A stretch of 64,000 nucleotides of DNA. Origin: Halichoerus grypus (taxonomy: Eukaryota > Chordata > Mammalia > Carnivora > Phocidae). The position numbers and the translations under genes were made by a program. The stretch covers positions 63,265,850 to 63,329,849 of the forward strand of contig NC_135714.1 of the NCBI RefSeq assembly GCF_964656455.1, written 5' to 3'. The notes under the pieces were generated by a model. That model did no database searches. It was not told where the DNA came from and was given only the letters and a program-made list of their open reading frames with translations. The first letter of the stretch is position 1; each line of letters opens with the position of its first letter. Positions 12,601 through 24,469 of this stretch are shown here, piece by piece.

Positions 12601-13899
12601 CATCGTAAATAGTGTTAAACTGAACCTATCCATGTAGCCAGAGCAATTTTAAGCCAATCATTTCTCATTAGGCTAATGCTAGTAAAGTTTCCTATTCAGA
12701 TAATTTTTTTTCTTTTTTCTTCTTTTGGCTATTCAGTGGCCAATGAGGTGTAATAAGTTTTAGCAAATTGGGGCTGAGGTCTCTTAGGTTAGCTTTATTC
12801 TTTGCTGTAAATTACAGCAGCTTTATAACTGCTTAACACAGCTCTTGAATCAAGAAATGTCACACCTGAATTTTCTTGTTCAGGCTGAATGACTGGCATT
12901 AGGGGGAGAGAGAGAGAGAGAAAGTGCATACATTCCTAGAATTCAGGATTAAACCTGCTTTCAGACTGTCAAACTGATTTATATTTTAACTGTTGAGCAG
13001 CTGAAGTGGCAACTAAATAGAATTTTAATATATGAGCATCTTCCCATATAGTTTCTCTTTGCAGACTACAATTTGGCAAATTGTTAAATTTGTCAATGCA
13101 CTCTGTATACCTCCTGTTGACTTTGAATTGGATTGTATTTTGGACTTTATTTTTTATTTCAGGCTCAAAACCATGAGGTATGATTTAGATTACTTGCTTC
13201 TTGGACTTCACATCTGTTTTTTAAGCATAAGAAAGCCAGTCACTGCTATAAGGACCCTCGCTGATTAAGCAGCAGAACTTACATAAGAAGACTGTATGAC
13301 AATAAAAAGGGTACTAGTGTAGAAGTCTCTCTTCTCTTAGCAGGTTTTAATAGGTCAGCAAATGTGACTTGTTGGCTGTTTTCCTGTTTTTCTCATTGAC
13401 AGTTCATCACAAAATGAGGTAGGTTATTTTTTTTCCTGACTAGATTAGCAAAAACAGAAAAGTAATTAATACGTAAAGTACCAAATATGAAATATTACTC
13501 TGCACAGAGGCATTTCACACTTCATTGATTTCATGAGTAGGCCAGAGGTGCCAGAACAATAATTAATATGTTGTAAGGGAAAAATTATTAAGCAAGATCA
13601 GCAGCATTTGAAGACTTTACAAAGAAGAGGCATGAAAAGGTATTCTGAAACTGTTTCTTAAATAGGGCTTAAAATTGGATTTTAAATGAATATTTGAAGA
13701 AATACATGGTTTGTCTATGAGAAATTAGTAGGGGTTTTTCATTTATCACTGAAGTATGACCCTTTATGTAAGCATAATGTAAATCAATATATTGGCATTT
13801 GGGGAAAAACTGAATAAATATGTGTGGGTATGTGTAGACTTATGGATATCATTATTTACATTTCCAAACTGTCAATGAAATAGAAAAATTTAAAATTCA
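9681..13899. other. Long stretch with no gene; mostly unique sequence
   Basis: Both strands lack convincing coding frames (all short, no recognisable protein). I see only simple runs: poly(A) near 11479, AT near 11540 and GA near 12908. Phrases around 12760-12900 and 13040-13270 look less decayed than the surroundings and could be conserved non-coding sequence, but that cannot be judged from one genome. Confidence 0.5.
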
Positions 13900-14043
13900 A
13901 GGAAATTCATTTATATTATTTTTAAATTACTAACCAATACATGTTTTGCAAAAAGTAACAATCTCAAAAAAGCAAAAATAAAAACACCAACATCAAATCA
14001 GCCATAATCCCCCTGTGCTGGTATGAAGATGTTAATATTTTGG

Positions 14044-14230
14044 GGGTGCCTGGGAGGCTCGGTCGGTTAAGCATCTGCCTTCAGCTCAGGTCATGCGGGG
14101 TCCTGGGATCGAGCCCCGCGTCAAGCTCCCTGCTCAGTGGAGAGTCTGCTTCTCCCTCTCCCCCTACCCCTCCACCCCGCTTGTGCTCTCTCACTCTCTC
14201 TCAAATAAATAATTAAATCTTTAAAAAATA
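14044..14230 (+). mobile_element. CAN-SINE
   Basis: Head GGGGTGCCTGGGAGGCTCGG, tail AAATAAATAATTAAATC. Perfect 18-bp target-site duplication AAGATGTTAATATTTTGG at 14026-14043 and 14231-14248. Confidence 0.97.
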
Positions 14231-14293
14231 AAGATGTTAATATTTTGGTGTATATCCTTTCAATATTTTCTCTCTAGGAAGTATGTATTTTTA

Positions 14294-14525
14294 TTTTTTT
14301 TTTTTTTTTATTTTTTTTATTTTTTTTATTTTTTTAAAGATTTTATTTATTTATTTGACAGAGAGAGAGACAGTGAGAGAGGGAACACAAGCAGGGGGAG
14401 TGGGAGAGGGAGAAGCAGGCTTCCTGCCGAGCCGGGAGCCCGATGTGGGACTCGATCCCGGGACTCCAGGATCATGACCTGAGCCGAAGGCAGTCGCTTA
14501 ACCAACTGAGCCACCCAGGCGCCCC
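14294..14525 (-). mobile_element. CAN-SINE, antisense, with long interrupted poly(T)
   Basis: Tail of about 45 T-rich bases (14294-14337), body, head ending CCACCCAGGCGCCCC. Target-site duplication GGAAGTATGTATTTTTA at 14277-14293 and 14526-14542. The long tail and clean duplication mark it as young. Confidence 0.97.
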
Positions 14526-15064
14526 GGAAGTATGTATTTTTAATGGGATACTGCAATGTTGTTTTTCAGTGTGCTTTTTCACTTATTATATGATTATTCC
14601 CTTATGTCATTCAGTAGTTTTCTATGACTTCTAGTGGCTACATAATGCTTCACTGGAGATAACATAACATATTTAAGCAGTCTTCTGTGGATGGGCATAC
14701 AGTGGTTCCCAATTCCTAACAAATTGCAACACTCATCCTTAGAGTCATATCATGATCAAGACTTTGGACACATTTCTAGAAATGGGAGTTCTGATTGCTT
14801 CCCAGGTATTGCCAAATTGTCCTCCATCAAGGTCATCTCAGTTTGCCCCCAACACAGTGTCTGCTTCAAAATCACTCTCAGTTGTGATTTTAAAGCTCTT
14901 CTTTATTCTGATGTCATGTAGTAAGTAATGGATTTTCCAGGATTAATTGAAGATGATTGAGAGAAAAATCTCTTGAAAGACTTTCAGAAGCAAAATGTTC
15001 CCAGTGATTATCTTAAGACCAAAATAAGTAAGATCATTTAATATCATATTTTTAAATCCCCAAC

Positions 15065-15335
15065 TGAAAGCTACTAATAGCTATCATTTACTGAGTGCTT
15101 ACCATGTATCAGTGATAACTTGGCCATAATTCTATGTGCTTTACATCAATTATTTTAAATTTGATCCTCACAGTTATCCTGTGAAGTAAGTTTATTATGC
15201 TCCTTTTAAAAACGAGGAAGCCAAAATTCAGACAGTTTGTGAACAAACTGACTAAGGTCGCACAGCTAGTTGGTGGGGGGCTGGGGTTTGAATCCAGAAG
15301 CACCTGATTCAAAAGCTCGTATTTCAGCTACTGTA
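15065..15335 (-). mobile_element. MIR SINE, antisense
   Basis: TGAGTGCTTACCATGTATCAG, GATCCTCACAGTTATCCTGTGA, AAGGTCGCACAGCTAGTTGG, TTTGAATCCAGAAGC: the reverse of MIR including its core, at typical mammalian-wide divergence. Confidence 0.85.
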
Positions 15336-16684
15336 AAAAACAGGAAAGATCTTAAACTTGTGATTCGGAAAGTACTGTACCTTCAAACATCACATGTTGT
15401 AGCTTATTTGTGTATTTACAACCACTTTTTTCCTCAATCTACTGTCATTTTGGTATCCTGATTGAAGGTGTCTGCTTGGATCGACTATGGATTTCTACCA
15501 CCTGGACCTGTGCTAAGAAACAGTGGGTCTCATTTCTCAAACACGAGGTGCTAGGAAGGCTGGCGCCAGGTTGGCAGAGCAGGTTCTCATCCTTTCTTAG
15601 TGCATATGGCTCTCTGGTGTAGGAAGCTACCACTAGTCCCCCAATTTTCTCTCCTCTACTCACGAACTGGAGTCCAGATGATAGTGTGACTTTCTTGTTA
15701 ACCTCCTTTCTGTGAATCTGAGATGATATAAAGAAGGAAAAAGCCAGAAAATTGGGAGTAGGGGCAGTGTTGAGTCTTCCTTGGGAAACTTTCCTTGAGG
15801 CACCAGAACATTGTTCTGAAACTGAACCAGTGGGGAGGGGCCTCTCTGAAAGGATGTCTCTCTGGTGACACCATTCTGGGAGGGCCAGGATGGGAAGACA
15901 GGAAGATGATATGTTCCAGACAATATTCAACCCCCGATACAGTGGGAGTTCATAAAGGGAAGGAAGAAAGTATTCTCTATTCTGGATAGGGAGCTCAACA
16001 AAGTAACATAATTAGGACCAGAAATTGTCCTGTTGTGGCATTCCAAATGCATACTTGAGCCTCTGTCCTACTCGTTATGAATCTTTATCCTTTCCTCTCC
16101 CTCTGCTCCCTCTCTCATCAGCAGGCTAAAGAGAGGATACATCTCTAGCTTAAGCTTGGGGCTTTTTGGCACGATGCTTGATTGTCTCGGTTTCCTCTTG
16201 GCAGATTTAAATTGTTAGAGAAATGAAACTCGTTTGAAAACAGTAGGCCCTGGCAGGCACTCTCCCAGGCATTGCCCAGGACTCCAGGAACAGTTGTCAA
16301 CTTGCATGGCATTTGTCTAGGTTGGGTTTGATCTTATTCTCAGATCCCATATGGTAAGAAATAATTCAATTTTAAAGTTTTGTGTGTTTTATGATTGTGC
16401 GGATTGAGGTCAGAAGAGGGAGAGAGGTTGCTGCACATGGAGTTTGTAGATTTTTTTTATATTAAAACTAAAACTTAATGAAGATGGGAGATTAAGGAAA
16501 AAATTCTCTTATTTGCATGAACATGAGACAAAACTGAACAGGATATTTTTTACTTTCTCTAAATATAAACCTTTATTTGATTATGATACCCTTAATTGTA
16601 AGGTATGGAAATATAATAATACTGACAACTAATATGCATACATGGTAGTTTAGAGATTAAAAACACATTCATGGTCCTTAGTTT
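15336..16684. other. No gene recognised; somewhat GC-richer unclassified sequence
   Basis: An open minus-strand frame of 161 codons (15445-15930) has no ATG and no family I know, so it is not called. The rest shows nothing recognisable. It could include an old LTR-type relic, but I cannot name one. Confidence 0.45.
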
Positions 16685-16698
16685 AAAAAATTAGTATA

Positions 16699-16887
16699 GG
16701 GGCGCCTGGGTGGCTCAGTCGTTAAGCGCCTGCCTTCGGCTCAGGTCATGATCCCAGAGTCCTGGGATCGAGCCCCACATCAGGCTCCCTGCTCCGCAGG
16801 AAGCCTGCTTCTCCCTCTCCCACTCCCCCTGCTTGTGTTCCCTCTCTGGCTGTCTTTCTCTCTGTCAAATAAATAAAACTTTAAAAA
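16699..16887 (+). mobile_element. CAN-SINE, near consensus
   Basis: Head GGGGCGCCTGGGTGGCTCAG, B-box-like GGGATCGAGCCCC, tail TCAAATAAATAAAAC. Perfect target-site duplication AAAAAATTAGTATA at 16685-16698 and 16888-16901. A good representative of the youngest SINE form here. Confidence 0.97.
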
Positions 16888-16901
16888 AAAAAATTAGTAT
16901 A

Positions 16902-18629
16902 TAAATGAAGAAACAAAAGAAAATAGTACCATTTCTAGTAGTATTAGTTCTAACATAATCAGTTATCCAATGTTTAATTTATTTACAAGACCATATGTAG
17001 CACTATACAAAGAATCCTGTGGTAGATAATAATATGCTTAGTGTTACTGGTGAGATATTTTCCAGCCTATTTACATGTTTTTTTTTTAATTATAATAGAA
17101 CAGAATAATTAAATAATTAGAGTAAAAACACCCCCCAAAATACTAGGGAGAAGTTTGTAGATATGCATAACTTTTATAACAAATTTCTAGTGAAACCAAT
17201 ACTGCTTTTGATTATGTAATTACAAATTTCATCTTCCTTCCTCTATCTTCATACAACCATTTGGGAAAAGAAATGAACACTTAGCAGCTGGATCTGTGAA
17301 CACAGAATGGATTTCAGAGCAACTAAATGTGTATGCTGCTCTAAAGAACGTTTTAGGCATCATAAATAGCCAGTGTTTTAAACCACTAAATCCCTTGTCT
17401 CCTACCTTTGTTTAGTTTGGCCACTCTACCACCATTATTCCTCTTTGACACACAGTTTCCTCCTCTTATTTCAGAACCTCAAAGGGGCAAATACTAGGTC
17501 CATTTCACAGACTCAGTTTAACATAGACTAATATGCACAATGATACACACAAGAGTATCAGTGAGAACTTTCCATATTTGGTGGTTTATGGAGTTAAAAT
17601 AAGTTATCATCTGACACCTCAAACCTGACTTTTGACCTGGATTTCTTCCTTACATATCCAACCATCAGCCCGTTAAATGGAAGCTAACGCAAGTAGACTA
17701 AACTAGGGTAGAGGCCCAATCTGATTAAATCTAACAATTTGTACATCTGTGTCTGACTTTCATCACTTCTTATGATTGTACATAAAGTACCTGCTGTTGA
17801 ATGGGGGATTAAGCCCATTCCAATTATTGATGCTTTTTAACTTTACAGATGTCAAAGGCATTTCTTCAAACCTGTTCATTTCCAGAGCAAGGCTTTTCCA
17901 GATGGGAATTAGAAAGCAAGATTTGATAAAATCTGCTTCTCTATTACTCAATACAAAGGAACATTACAATAGCACTCCTGTTTCTGCTAATCCGTTCATT
18001 TCAGGTTTGATTTACCTTTTTTGCCTTGATCTAAAATCCATGTGGCTTTATAGGATTTATATTGCTATATTCAGGTTTTGAATGAATCACAGAGTATGCA
18101 TTTTAATATGATTTCTCTGATTCCAAAGCCAGGATTAACCTGTTGTTTTTTATTAATAAGATTTTATGTTTAGCTTTTAGAGGAAGAGTGTTAAATTTCT
18201 CTAGTTATTTATAAATAGACAAAAGAAATTATATTTGTTGGCCGTACTGATGGAAGAAAGGAAAAAAAGGAAGCATAATTTTATAGACAACTTAAAATAT
18301 TGATACTTAATATCAACTGTTACTTAAATAAGAATTGAAGTTTCCTTAGTACCGAGACTTCTATTTCCTATGTTGACATCTTGCAAAGTTGAGACTACTG
18401 AAGTAGACCTCATTTGAATCATAGTAAAGAGAAATATTGATACTGGTTAGGTCTTAGAAATTAGATACTAAAAAAACAGTTATTTTAGTGCTTAAAAAAC
18501 AGAAGGAGACACTCTACTCTTTTCTCCTGTGGTGCTTTTATTTTTATTTTTCTGCTAAAGTGCTTATGGGAGTAGAAAGATGCAGTAGGGGTTCCTGATA
18601 TTATTTTAAGGAACAATAATATTGTAATA
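16902..18629. other. No gene or clear repeat seen
   Basis: AT-rich. A plus-strand frame at 17776-18081 (101 codons) overlaps a minus-strand frame and matches no family I know. Nothing else stands out. Confidence 0.5.
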
Positions 18630-19745
18630 GCAAAACCTTAGAGATGCTTAGAATGTGACATGCCGTATTCTAAATCCTTTACGTATATCAATGCATTTAA
18701 TCCTCACAGTAGCCTCATAAGGTTGGTATTATTAGCTCCCTGATATAGATAAGGAACTAAGACACAGAGAGGTGACAAAATTGTGCAAGCTTATATGACT
18801 GGTGAGTGACAGAACAGGGTCCAAACCTGGGAAACCTGGCTCCAGCCCATGCTTTTATTTTTTTTTATTTTATTTTTTTTTTAATTTAAATTTTTTTATT
18901 GTTATGTTAATCCCCATACATTACATCATTAGTTTTAGATATAGTGTTCCATGATTCATTGTTTGTGCATAACACCCAGTGCTCCATGCAGAACGTGCCC
19001 TCCTCAATACCCATCACCAGGCTAACCCATCCTCCCAACCCCCTCCCCTCTAGAACCCTCAGTTTGTTTTTCAGAGTCCATTGTCTCTCATGGTTCTTCT
19101 CCCCCTCCGATTTCCCCCCCTTCATTCTTCCCCTCCTGCTACATTCTTCTTCTTCTTTTTTTCTTTCTTAACATATATTGCATTATTTGTTTCAGAGGTA
19201 CAGATCTGAGATTCAACAGTCTTGCACAATTCACAGCACTTACCAGAACACATACCCTCCCCAGTGTCCATCACCCAGTCACCCCATCCCTCCCACCCCA
19301 CCCCCCACTCCAGCAACCCTCAGTTTGTTTCCTGAGATTAAGAATTCCTCATATCAGTGAGGTCATATGATACATGTCTTTCTCTGTTTGACTTATTTCG
19401 CTCAGCATAATACCCTCCAGTTCCATCCACGTCGTTGCAAATGGCAAGATCTCATTCCTTTTGATGGCTGCATAATATTCCATTGTATATATATACCACA
19501 TCTTCTTTATCCATTCATCTGTTGATGGACATCTTGGCTCTTTCCACAGTTTGGCTATTGTGGACATTGCTGCTATAAACATCGGGGTGCGCGTAGCCTT
19601 TCGGGTCCCTACTTTTGTATCTTTGGGGTAAATACCCAGTAGTGCAATTGCTGGATCATATGGTAGCTCTATTTTCAACTTTTTGAGGAACCTCCATACT
19701 GTTTTCCAGAGTGTCCAGCCCATGCTTTTAATCACTACCCTAATT
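18630..19745 (-). mobile_element. MIR SINE, antisense, split by an L1
   Basis: The MIR is at 18630-18857 (ATTTAATCCTCACAGTAGCC, AAACCTGGGAAACCTGGCTC) and resumes at 19731-19745. The interval between is the L1 at 18858-19714 plus one copy of its target-site duplication. Confidence 0.82.
18858..19714 (-). mobile_element. 5'-truncated L1, antisense
   Basis: Poly(T) and T/A-rich start, two L1 3' UTR segments (CATTACATCATTAGTTTTAG; ATTATTTGTTTCAGAGGTAC), then the reverse of the ORF2 C-terminal end up to GTTTTCCAGAGTG. Perfect 16-bp target-site duplication CCAGCCCATGCTTTTA at 18842-18857 and 19715-19730. The ORF2 remnant (19349 upward on the minus strand) includes the usual LLGIYPKDT stretch. Confidence 0.95.
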
Positions 19746-20322
19746 ATGCTGATAGGGTCAGACCACTAGTTTCTGGTCCACCCAAAAAGTATGTAAAATA
19801 AATTAAACTCAATCTAATGGGAATAAGGTAAAGTCCAAGTGAGAAATTGAATAAACTGGTATATTTTTATTTCTTCCAAACTCCCCTTTTTAATGTAGAA
19901 ATTCCAGATATGGGCTCCACATCTGTAGATTTTAAAAACTGCTCATGTGCAAGTCACTAAGGATTTAGCCTGTGACCCATAAGGTCTTTGGACTCATTAC
20001 TATGTAGTTTCTTTCCCTTTGGTCTCACCCTACACTTGGGGAACAGAGATATAAAAAGGAATTTAGTTGTGAAAACTTGACTCAAACAATTGATCAATGT
20101 TTGTGGAGGGCAGATACTGATTTTCCTAAGTTGGTGATGAAGGAAGGATTGAAGCTTATATATATATTGCTAAATAGAGTTAGAGACACTACACACCAAA
20201 TTGAACTTTGGCAAGTTGAAAAAGGGAATGTTTACAAACATGTCTAAATGCAAACTAGCAAGTAACATAACCATTGTTTATTAAAATAAATTTCACTTAA
20301 TCTTTGAAATTTCTGATATTTA
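19746..20322. other. No gene or clear repeat seen
   Basis: AT-rich sequence between the MIR and Tigger1. Nothing recognised. Confidence 0.5.
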
Positions 20323-21366
20323 TAGGCAAACACCATTTTATTGTGCTTTGCAGATATTGCATTTTTTTTTTTGTAAGTTGAAGGTTTGTGGCAACCCTTT
20401 GTCCAGCACATCTATTGGTACCATTTTTCCAACAGTGTTTGCTTACTTCATGTCTCTGTGTCACATTTTGATAATTCTTGCAATACTTCCAATTTTTCCA
20501 TTATTATTGTATTTGTTATGGTGATCAGTAATTAGTTATCTTTGATGTTACTACTGTAATTGTGTTGGGGCACCATGAATATGCCAATGTAAGACAGTCA
20601 ACTTAATCGATAAATGTGTGTGTTCTGACTGCTCCACTGACCTGCTATTCTTCAGTCTCTCTCCCTCTCCTGGGGTATCGCTATTCCCTGAGACAGACAC
20701 AACAATATTGACATTAGACCATTTAATAACCCTGCCCTCTAAGTACTGAGTGGAAAGAAGAGTTGCACATCCCTCACTTTAAATAAAAAAAACTAGAAAT
20801 GATTAAGCTTAGTGAAGAAGGCACATCCACAGATGAGATAGGCTGAAACCCAGGTCCCTTATGCCAAACAGCTAAGTTGTAAATGCACAGGAAAAGTTCT
20901 CAGAAGTTAAAAGTGCTACTCCAGTGAATGCATGAATGGTAAGAAACAAAACAGCCATATTGCTGATGTGGAGAAAGTTTTAGTGGTCTGTATAGAAGAT
21001 CAAACCAGCTACAACATTACCTTAACGCAAAGCCTAATCCAGAGCAAGGCCCTAACTCTCTTCAATTCTAGGAAGGCTGAGAGAGGTGAGGAAGCTACAG
21101 AAAAGTTTGAGTCTAGCAGACATTGGTTCATGAGGTTTAAGGAAAGAAGCCCGCTCCACAGTATGAAAAGTGCAAGGTGAAGCAGCAAGTGCTGACGTAG
21201 AAGCTGCAGCAAGTGATCCACAAGGGTCTAGCTAAGCTGATTAATGAAGGTGGCTACATTAAGCAGATTTTCAATGTAGGAAAAAACAGCCTTATATTGG
21301 AAAAAGATGACATCTAGGACTTTTATGGCCAGAGGGGAGAAGTCAATGCCTGGTTTCAAAGCTTCA

Positions 21367-21468
21367 CTGGGTGTTACACTGAACTGAAGAATCACTGAAC
21401 ATTATATAAAAAACCAATGATGTACTATACCTTGGTTAATTGAATTTAAATTAAAAAAATTAAAAAAA

Positions 21469-21534
<66 letters not shown>

Positions 21535-21770
21535 GAATAGTCTCCATATCCTGTGGCAACCGATAAAGAAATTCATTCCAATTTACTGTTTTGCTCCTTG
21601 CCTTATACCGATTTTACTGTTATATCTGCATCTGTTATGCAAGGATGTATTTTTTCATTTATCTATTGCCATAGTAATGCTGCCTAACAGTCACAAAACA
21701 TCAGTGCTTACAACAATAAACATTTACTTTTTGCTCACACACAAAAAAATATATTACTCATTAAAAAAAA
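21367..21770 (+). mobile_element. L1 3' end with a possible 3' transduction, inserted in Tigger1
   Basis: A 9-bp duplication of Tigger1 sequence, AAAGCTTCA, flanks it (21358-21366 and 21771-21779). Inside are the L1 3' terminus (CTGGGTGTTACACTGAACTG), an A-rich run (about 21451-21469), a (TA)n array, about 240 bp of non-L1 sequence (21529-21760) and a second poly(A) (about 21761-21773). L1 alone would end at the first A-run. Confidence 0.7.
21470..21527. repeat. (TA)n microsatellite
   Basis: Nearly pure AT alternation for about 58 bp with one G, growing out of the A-rich end of an L1 fragment. Confidence 0.95.
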
Positions 21771-22380
21771 AAAGCTTCAAAGGACAGGATAACTCTTGTT
21801 AGGGGCTAATGCAGCTGGTGACTTTAAGTTGAAGACAATGTTGTGTCCCATTCCGAAAATCCTAGGGCCCTTAAGAATTATTCTAAATCTACTCTGCCTT
21901 TGTAAATGGAACAACAAAGCCTGGAGAGCATGTCTGTTTACAACATGGTTTACTGAATATTTTAAGCCCACTGTTGATACCTACTGCTCAGACAAAAAGA
22001 TTCCTTTCAAAATGTCACTGCTCATTGACAATGCACTTGGTCATCCAAGAGCCCTGATGGAGATGCACAATGAGATTAATGTTGTTTTCATGCCGCTAAT
22101 GTAACATTCATTCTGCAGACCATGGGTCAAGGAATAATTTCAATTTTCAAGTCTTATTATTATTATTTAAGAAATACATTTCATAAGGTTGTAGCTGCCA
22201 AAGATAGTGATTTCTCTTTGAATCCGGGCAAAGTAAATTGAAAACCTTCTGGAAAGGATTCACCATTCTAGATGCCATTAAGAACATTTCTGATTCATGG
22301 GAAGAGGTCAAAATATGAACATTAACAGGAGTCTGGAAGAAGTTGATTCCAACCCTCATGTGGTAGAAACAGCAAAAGAG

Positions 22381-22597
22381 GGGTGCCTGGGTGGCTCAGT
22401 CAGTTGAGCATCCGCTTCTTGGCTTCAGCTCATGTTGTGATCTTATGGGTGGTGAGATCAAGCCCCGCACAGGGCTCCACACTCAGCAGCTCAGCAGGGA
22501 GTCTGCTTGAAGATTCTCTCCCTCTGCCCCTACCCCCACTTGTTCTCTCTCTCTTTCTAAATAAATGAATAAATAAATAAATCTTAAAAAAATAAAT
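22381..22597 (+). mobile_element. CAN-SINE (older form) inside Tigger1
   Basis: Head GGGTGCCTGGGTGGCTCAG, extra CAGCAGCTCAGCAGGGAG, tail AAATAAATGAATAAATAAA. Target-site duplication AGCAAAAGA (22371-22379) and AGCAAGAGA (22598-22606). Confidence 0.93.
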
Positions 22598-22970
22598 AGC
22601 AAGAGAACTAGAATTACGAGTGGAGCCTAAAGATGTGACTGAATTGCTGCAATCTCATGACAAAACTTTTGTGAGTTGCTGCTTATGGATGAGCAAAGAA
22701 AATGGTTTCGTGAGATGGAATCTACTCCTGGTGAAGATGTTGTGAAGATTGTTGCAATGACAACAAAGGATTTAGAATGCTGCATAAACTTAGTTAAGGA
22801 AGCAGCAGCAGGGTTTGAGAGAACTGACTCCAGTTTTGAAGGAAGTTCTACTGAAGGAAGCACAATGCTGTCAAAAGCCCCACATGCTCCAGAGAAACCA
22901 TTCTTGAAAGGAAGAGTCAATCAGTGCAGCAAACTTCATTGTTATTTCATTTTAAGAAATGGCCACAGCT

Positions 22971-23640
22971 CTCTTCAACAAATGGTGTTGGGAAAACTGG
23001 AAAACTACATGCAAAATAACGAAACTGGACCACTTTCTTACATCACACATAAAAATAAACTCAAAACAGATTAAGGGCCTACATGTTAGACCTGAGACCA
23101 TAAAAATCCTAGAAGAGAGCACAAGCAGTAATTTCTCTGACATTGGCCATAGAAACATCTTTCTAGATATGTCTCCTGAGGCAAGGAAAACAAAAGCAAA
23201 AAGAAACTATTAGGACTATATCAAAATCAAAAGCTTTTGCACAGCAAAGGAAACAACAAAACTAAAAGACAACCTACTGAATGGGAGATGATATTTGCAA
23301 AAGATGTATCTGATAAAGGGTTAGCATCCAAAATATGTAAAGAACTTATACAACTCAACATAAAAAAAAAAACCCACAAAACCAAAAAACAAATAATCCA
23401 ATTTAAAAAATTAAGAAACAAAACAAACAAAGGAAAAAAGAGGCAAACCAAAAAAACAGACTATTAACTATAGAGAACTGATGATCACTGGGGGGAGGTG
23501 GGTGGGAGATGGGTGAAATAGGTGAAGGGGATTGACAGTACACTTATCTTGATGAGCACTGAGTAATATATGGAATTGTTGAGTCACTGAAACTAATAAA
23601 ATAGTGTATGTTAACTACACTGGAATTAAAATTGAAAAAA
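22971..23640 (+). mobile_element. 5'-truncated L1 inside Tigger1
   Basis: Starts in ORF2 (ALFNKWCWENW-type coding at 22959-23213) and runs to the 3' UTR (TATGGAATTGTTGAGTCACT) and A-tail. Target-site duplication AAATGGCCACAGCT (22957-22970) against AAATTGCTATAGCT (23641-23654); the mismatches show an older event. The ORF2 piece is interrupted by stops. Confidence 0.92.
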
Positions 23641-24229
23641 AAATTGCTATAGCTACCCCAACCTTCAGGAACCACCACCCTAATCAGTCAGCAGTCATCA
23701 ACATCAAGGAAAGATCCTCCACTAGCAAGAAGATTATGACTTGTTGAAAGCTCAGGTCACGGTTAGCATTTTTTAGCAATAAAGTATTTTTAAATTAAGG
23801 TATGGACATAGTTTCTTAGAAATTGCTATTGCATACTTAATAGACTATAGTATAGTGTAAATATAAATTTCACATGCACTGGGAAACCAAAAACTTCATT
23901 TGACTTGCTTTATTGCAATATTTGCCTTATTGCAGTGGTCTGGCACCAAACCTACAAGATCTCCAAGGTATGCCTGTACTAGGACAGATCCCTTTCTTTT
24001 GCTTGTATCTGGTGGCTTCATTCAGATCACTTTCTATGGTCTTTTTACCCAGTTTCTTATAAAGAAATCAAGCATTACTCTCTATGTTTAATGAAAGATG
24101 ATTTTAAATTTAAGCATTTCAGTGTATCTGAAAAAAAAATGAATCTGATGTGAAAAATTGTGATCCATAATTTTCTAGGGATGCATAGTTCACGTATTCT
24201 TGTTTGTATTTTCAACTAGATTCTGAACT

Positions 24230-24362
24230 CCTCAAAAAAAAAAAAAAGCTTCTTATTTACTATTTTTGTATAATCTACTCAACTCCCCCCTCCCCATGCT
24301 CTCACCCCATTCTATATCCATAACAGTGATGTGCACATAGTAGATGTTTAATAAATGAATGT
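24230..24362 (+). mobile_element. L2 3' end fragment
   Basis: GTGCACATAGTAGATGTTTAATAAATGAATG is L2 3'-end text; the part before it is more decayed. A poly(A) run at 24234-24247 is not part of L2. Confidence 0.6.
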
Positions 24363-24469
24363 TGTGTAAATAAACTGCTTTCCATCACTGAAGCCATTTG
24401 GGAGATTATTTTTTAAACAATAAAAGGGCTTATAAAGAATATAATAAACAAGGTTCAAAACCGGGTTTG

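Larger units (their letters stand above)
13900..14930 (-). mobile_element. Old L1 (L1M-type) 3' region, antisense, split by two SINEs
   Basis: Outside the SINEs the text matches the reverse of an old mammalian L1 3' region: CCATAATCCCCCTGTG, TTAATATTTTGGTGTATATC, GTGCTTTTTCACTTATTAT, CTAGAAATGGGAGTTCTG, TATTGCCAAATTGTCCTCCA. Divergence is high and the boundaries are rough. Confidence 0.65.
20932..23760 (+). pseudogene. Tigger1 transposase, disabled
   Basis: Fragments of a CENP-B/pogo-type DDE transposase. Seen: [15 protein letters not shown] helix-turn-helix DNA-binding part at 20932-21180 (with [16 protein letters not shown]); catalytic-core part at 21796-22104 ([17 protein letters not shown], with [11 protein letters not shown], the Asp-containing motif); C-terminal part at 22676-22960 (LLMDEQRKWFREMESTPGEDV). 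Stops, frame changes and three insertions separate the blocks. The family is related to the CENPB and JRK genes, but this copy is clearly a transposon relic and not a domesticated gene. Confidence 0.88.
20323..23976 (+). mobile_element. Tigger1 DNA transposon (pogo/Tc1-mariner), near full length, broken by three insertions
   Basis: The left end TAGGCAAACACC(A)TTTTATTG and right end GGTATGCCTG (23967-23976) are the degraded terminal inverted repeats of Tigger1, with TA at both flanks (20321-20322 and 23977-23978). Removing the insertions at 21367-21770, 22381-22597 and 22971-23640 (plus duplicated target bases) leaves about 2.3 kb, close to the roughly 2.4 kb of intact Tigger1. Inactive long before the carnivoran SINE/L1 insertions. 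Confidence 0.93.

Noticed and set aside
15445..15930. Open minus-strand frame of 161 codons
   Set aside because: Its first codon is TTG, it has no ATG anywhere inside, no known domain, and frames on the other strand overlap it. Probably chance in a GC-richer patch.
16699..16800. tRNA gene (A-box and B-box-like motifs)
   Set aside because: These are the promoter boxes of tRNA-derived CAN-SINEs; the following CT-rich body and A-tail and the lack of a cloverleaf exclude a tRNA gene.
20932..22960. Domesticated CENPB/JRK-like gene
   Set aside because: Terminal repeats, TA flanks, frame breaks and three insertions show an inactive Tigger1 transposon.
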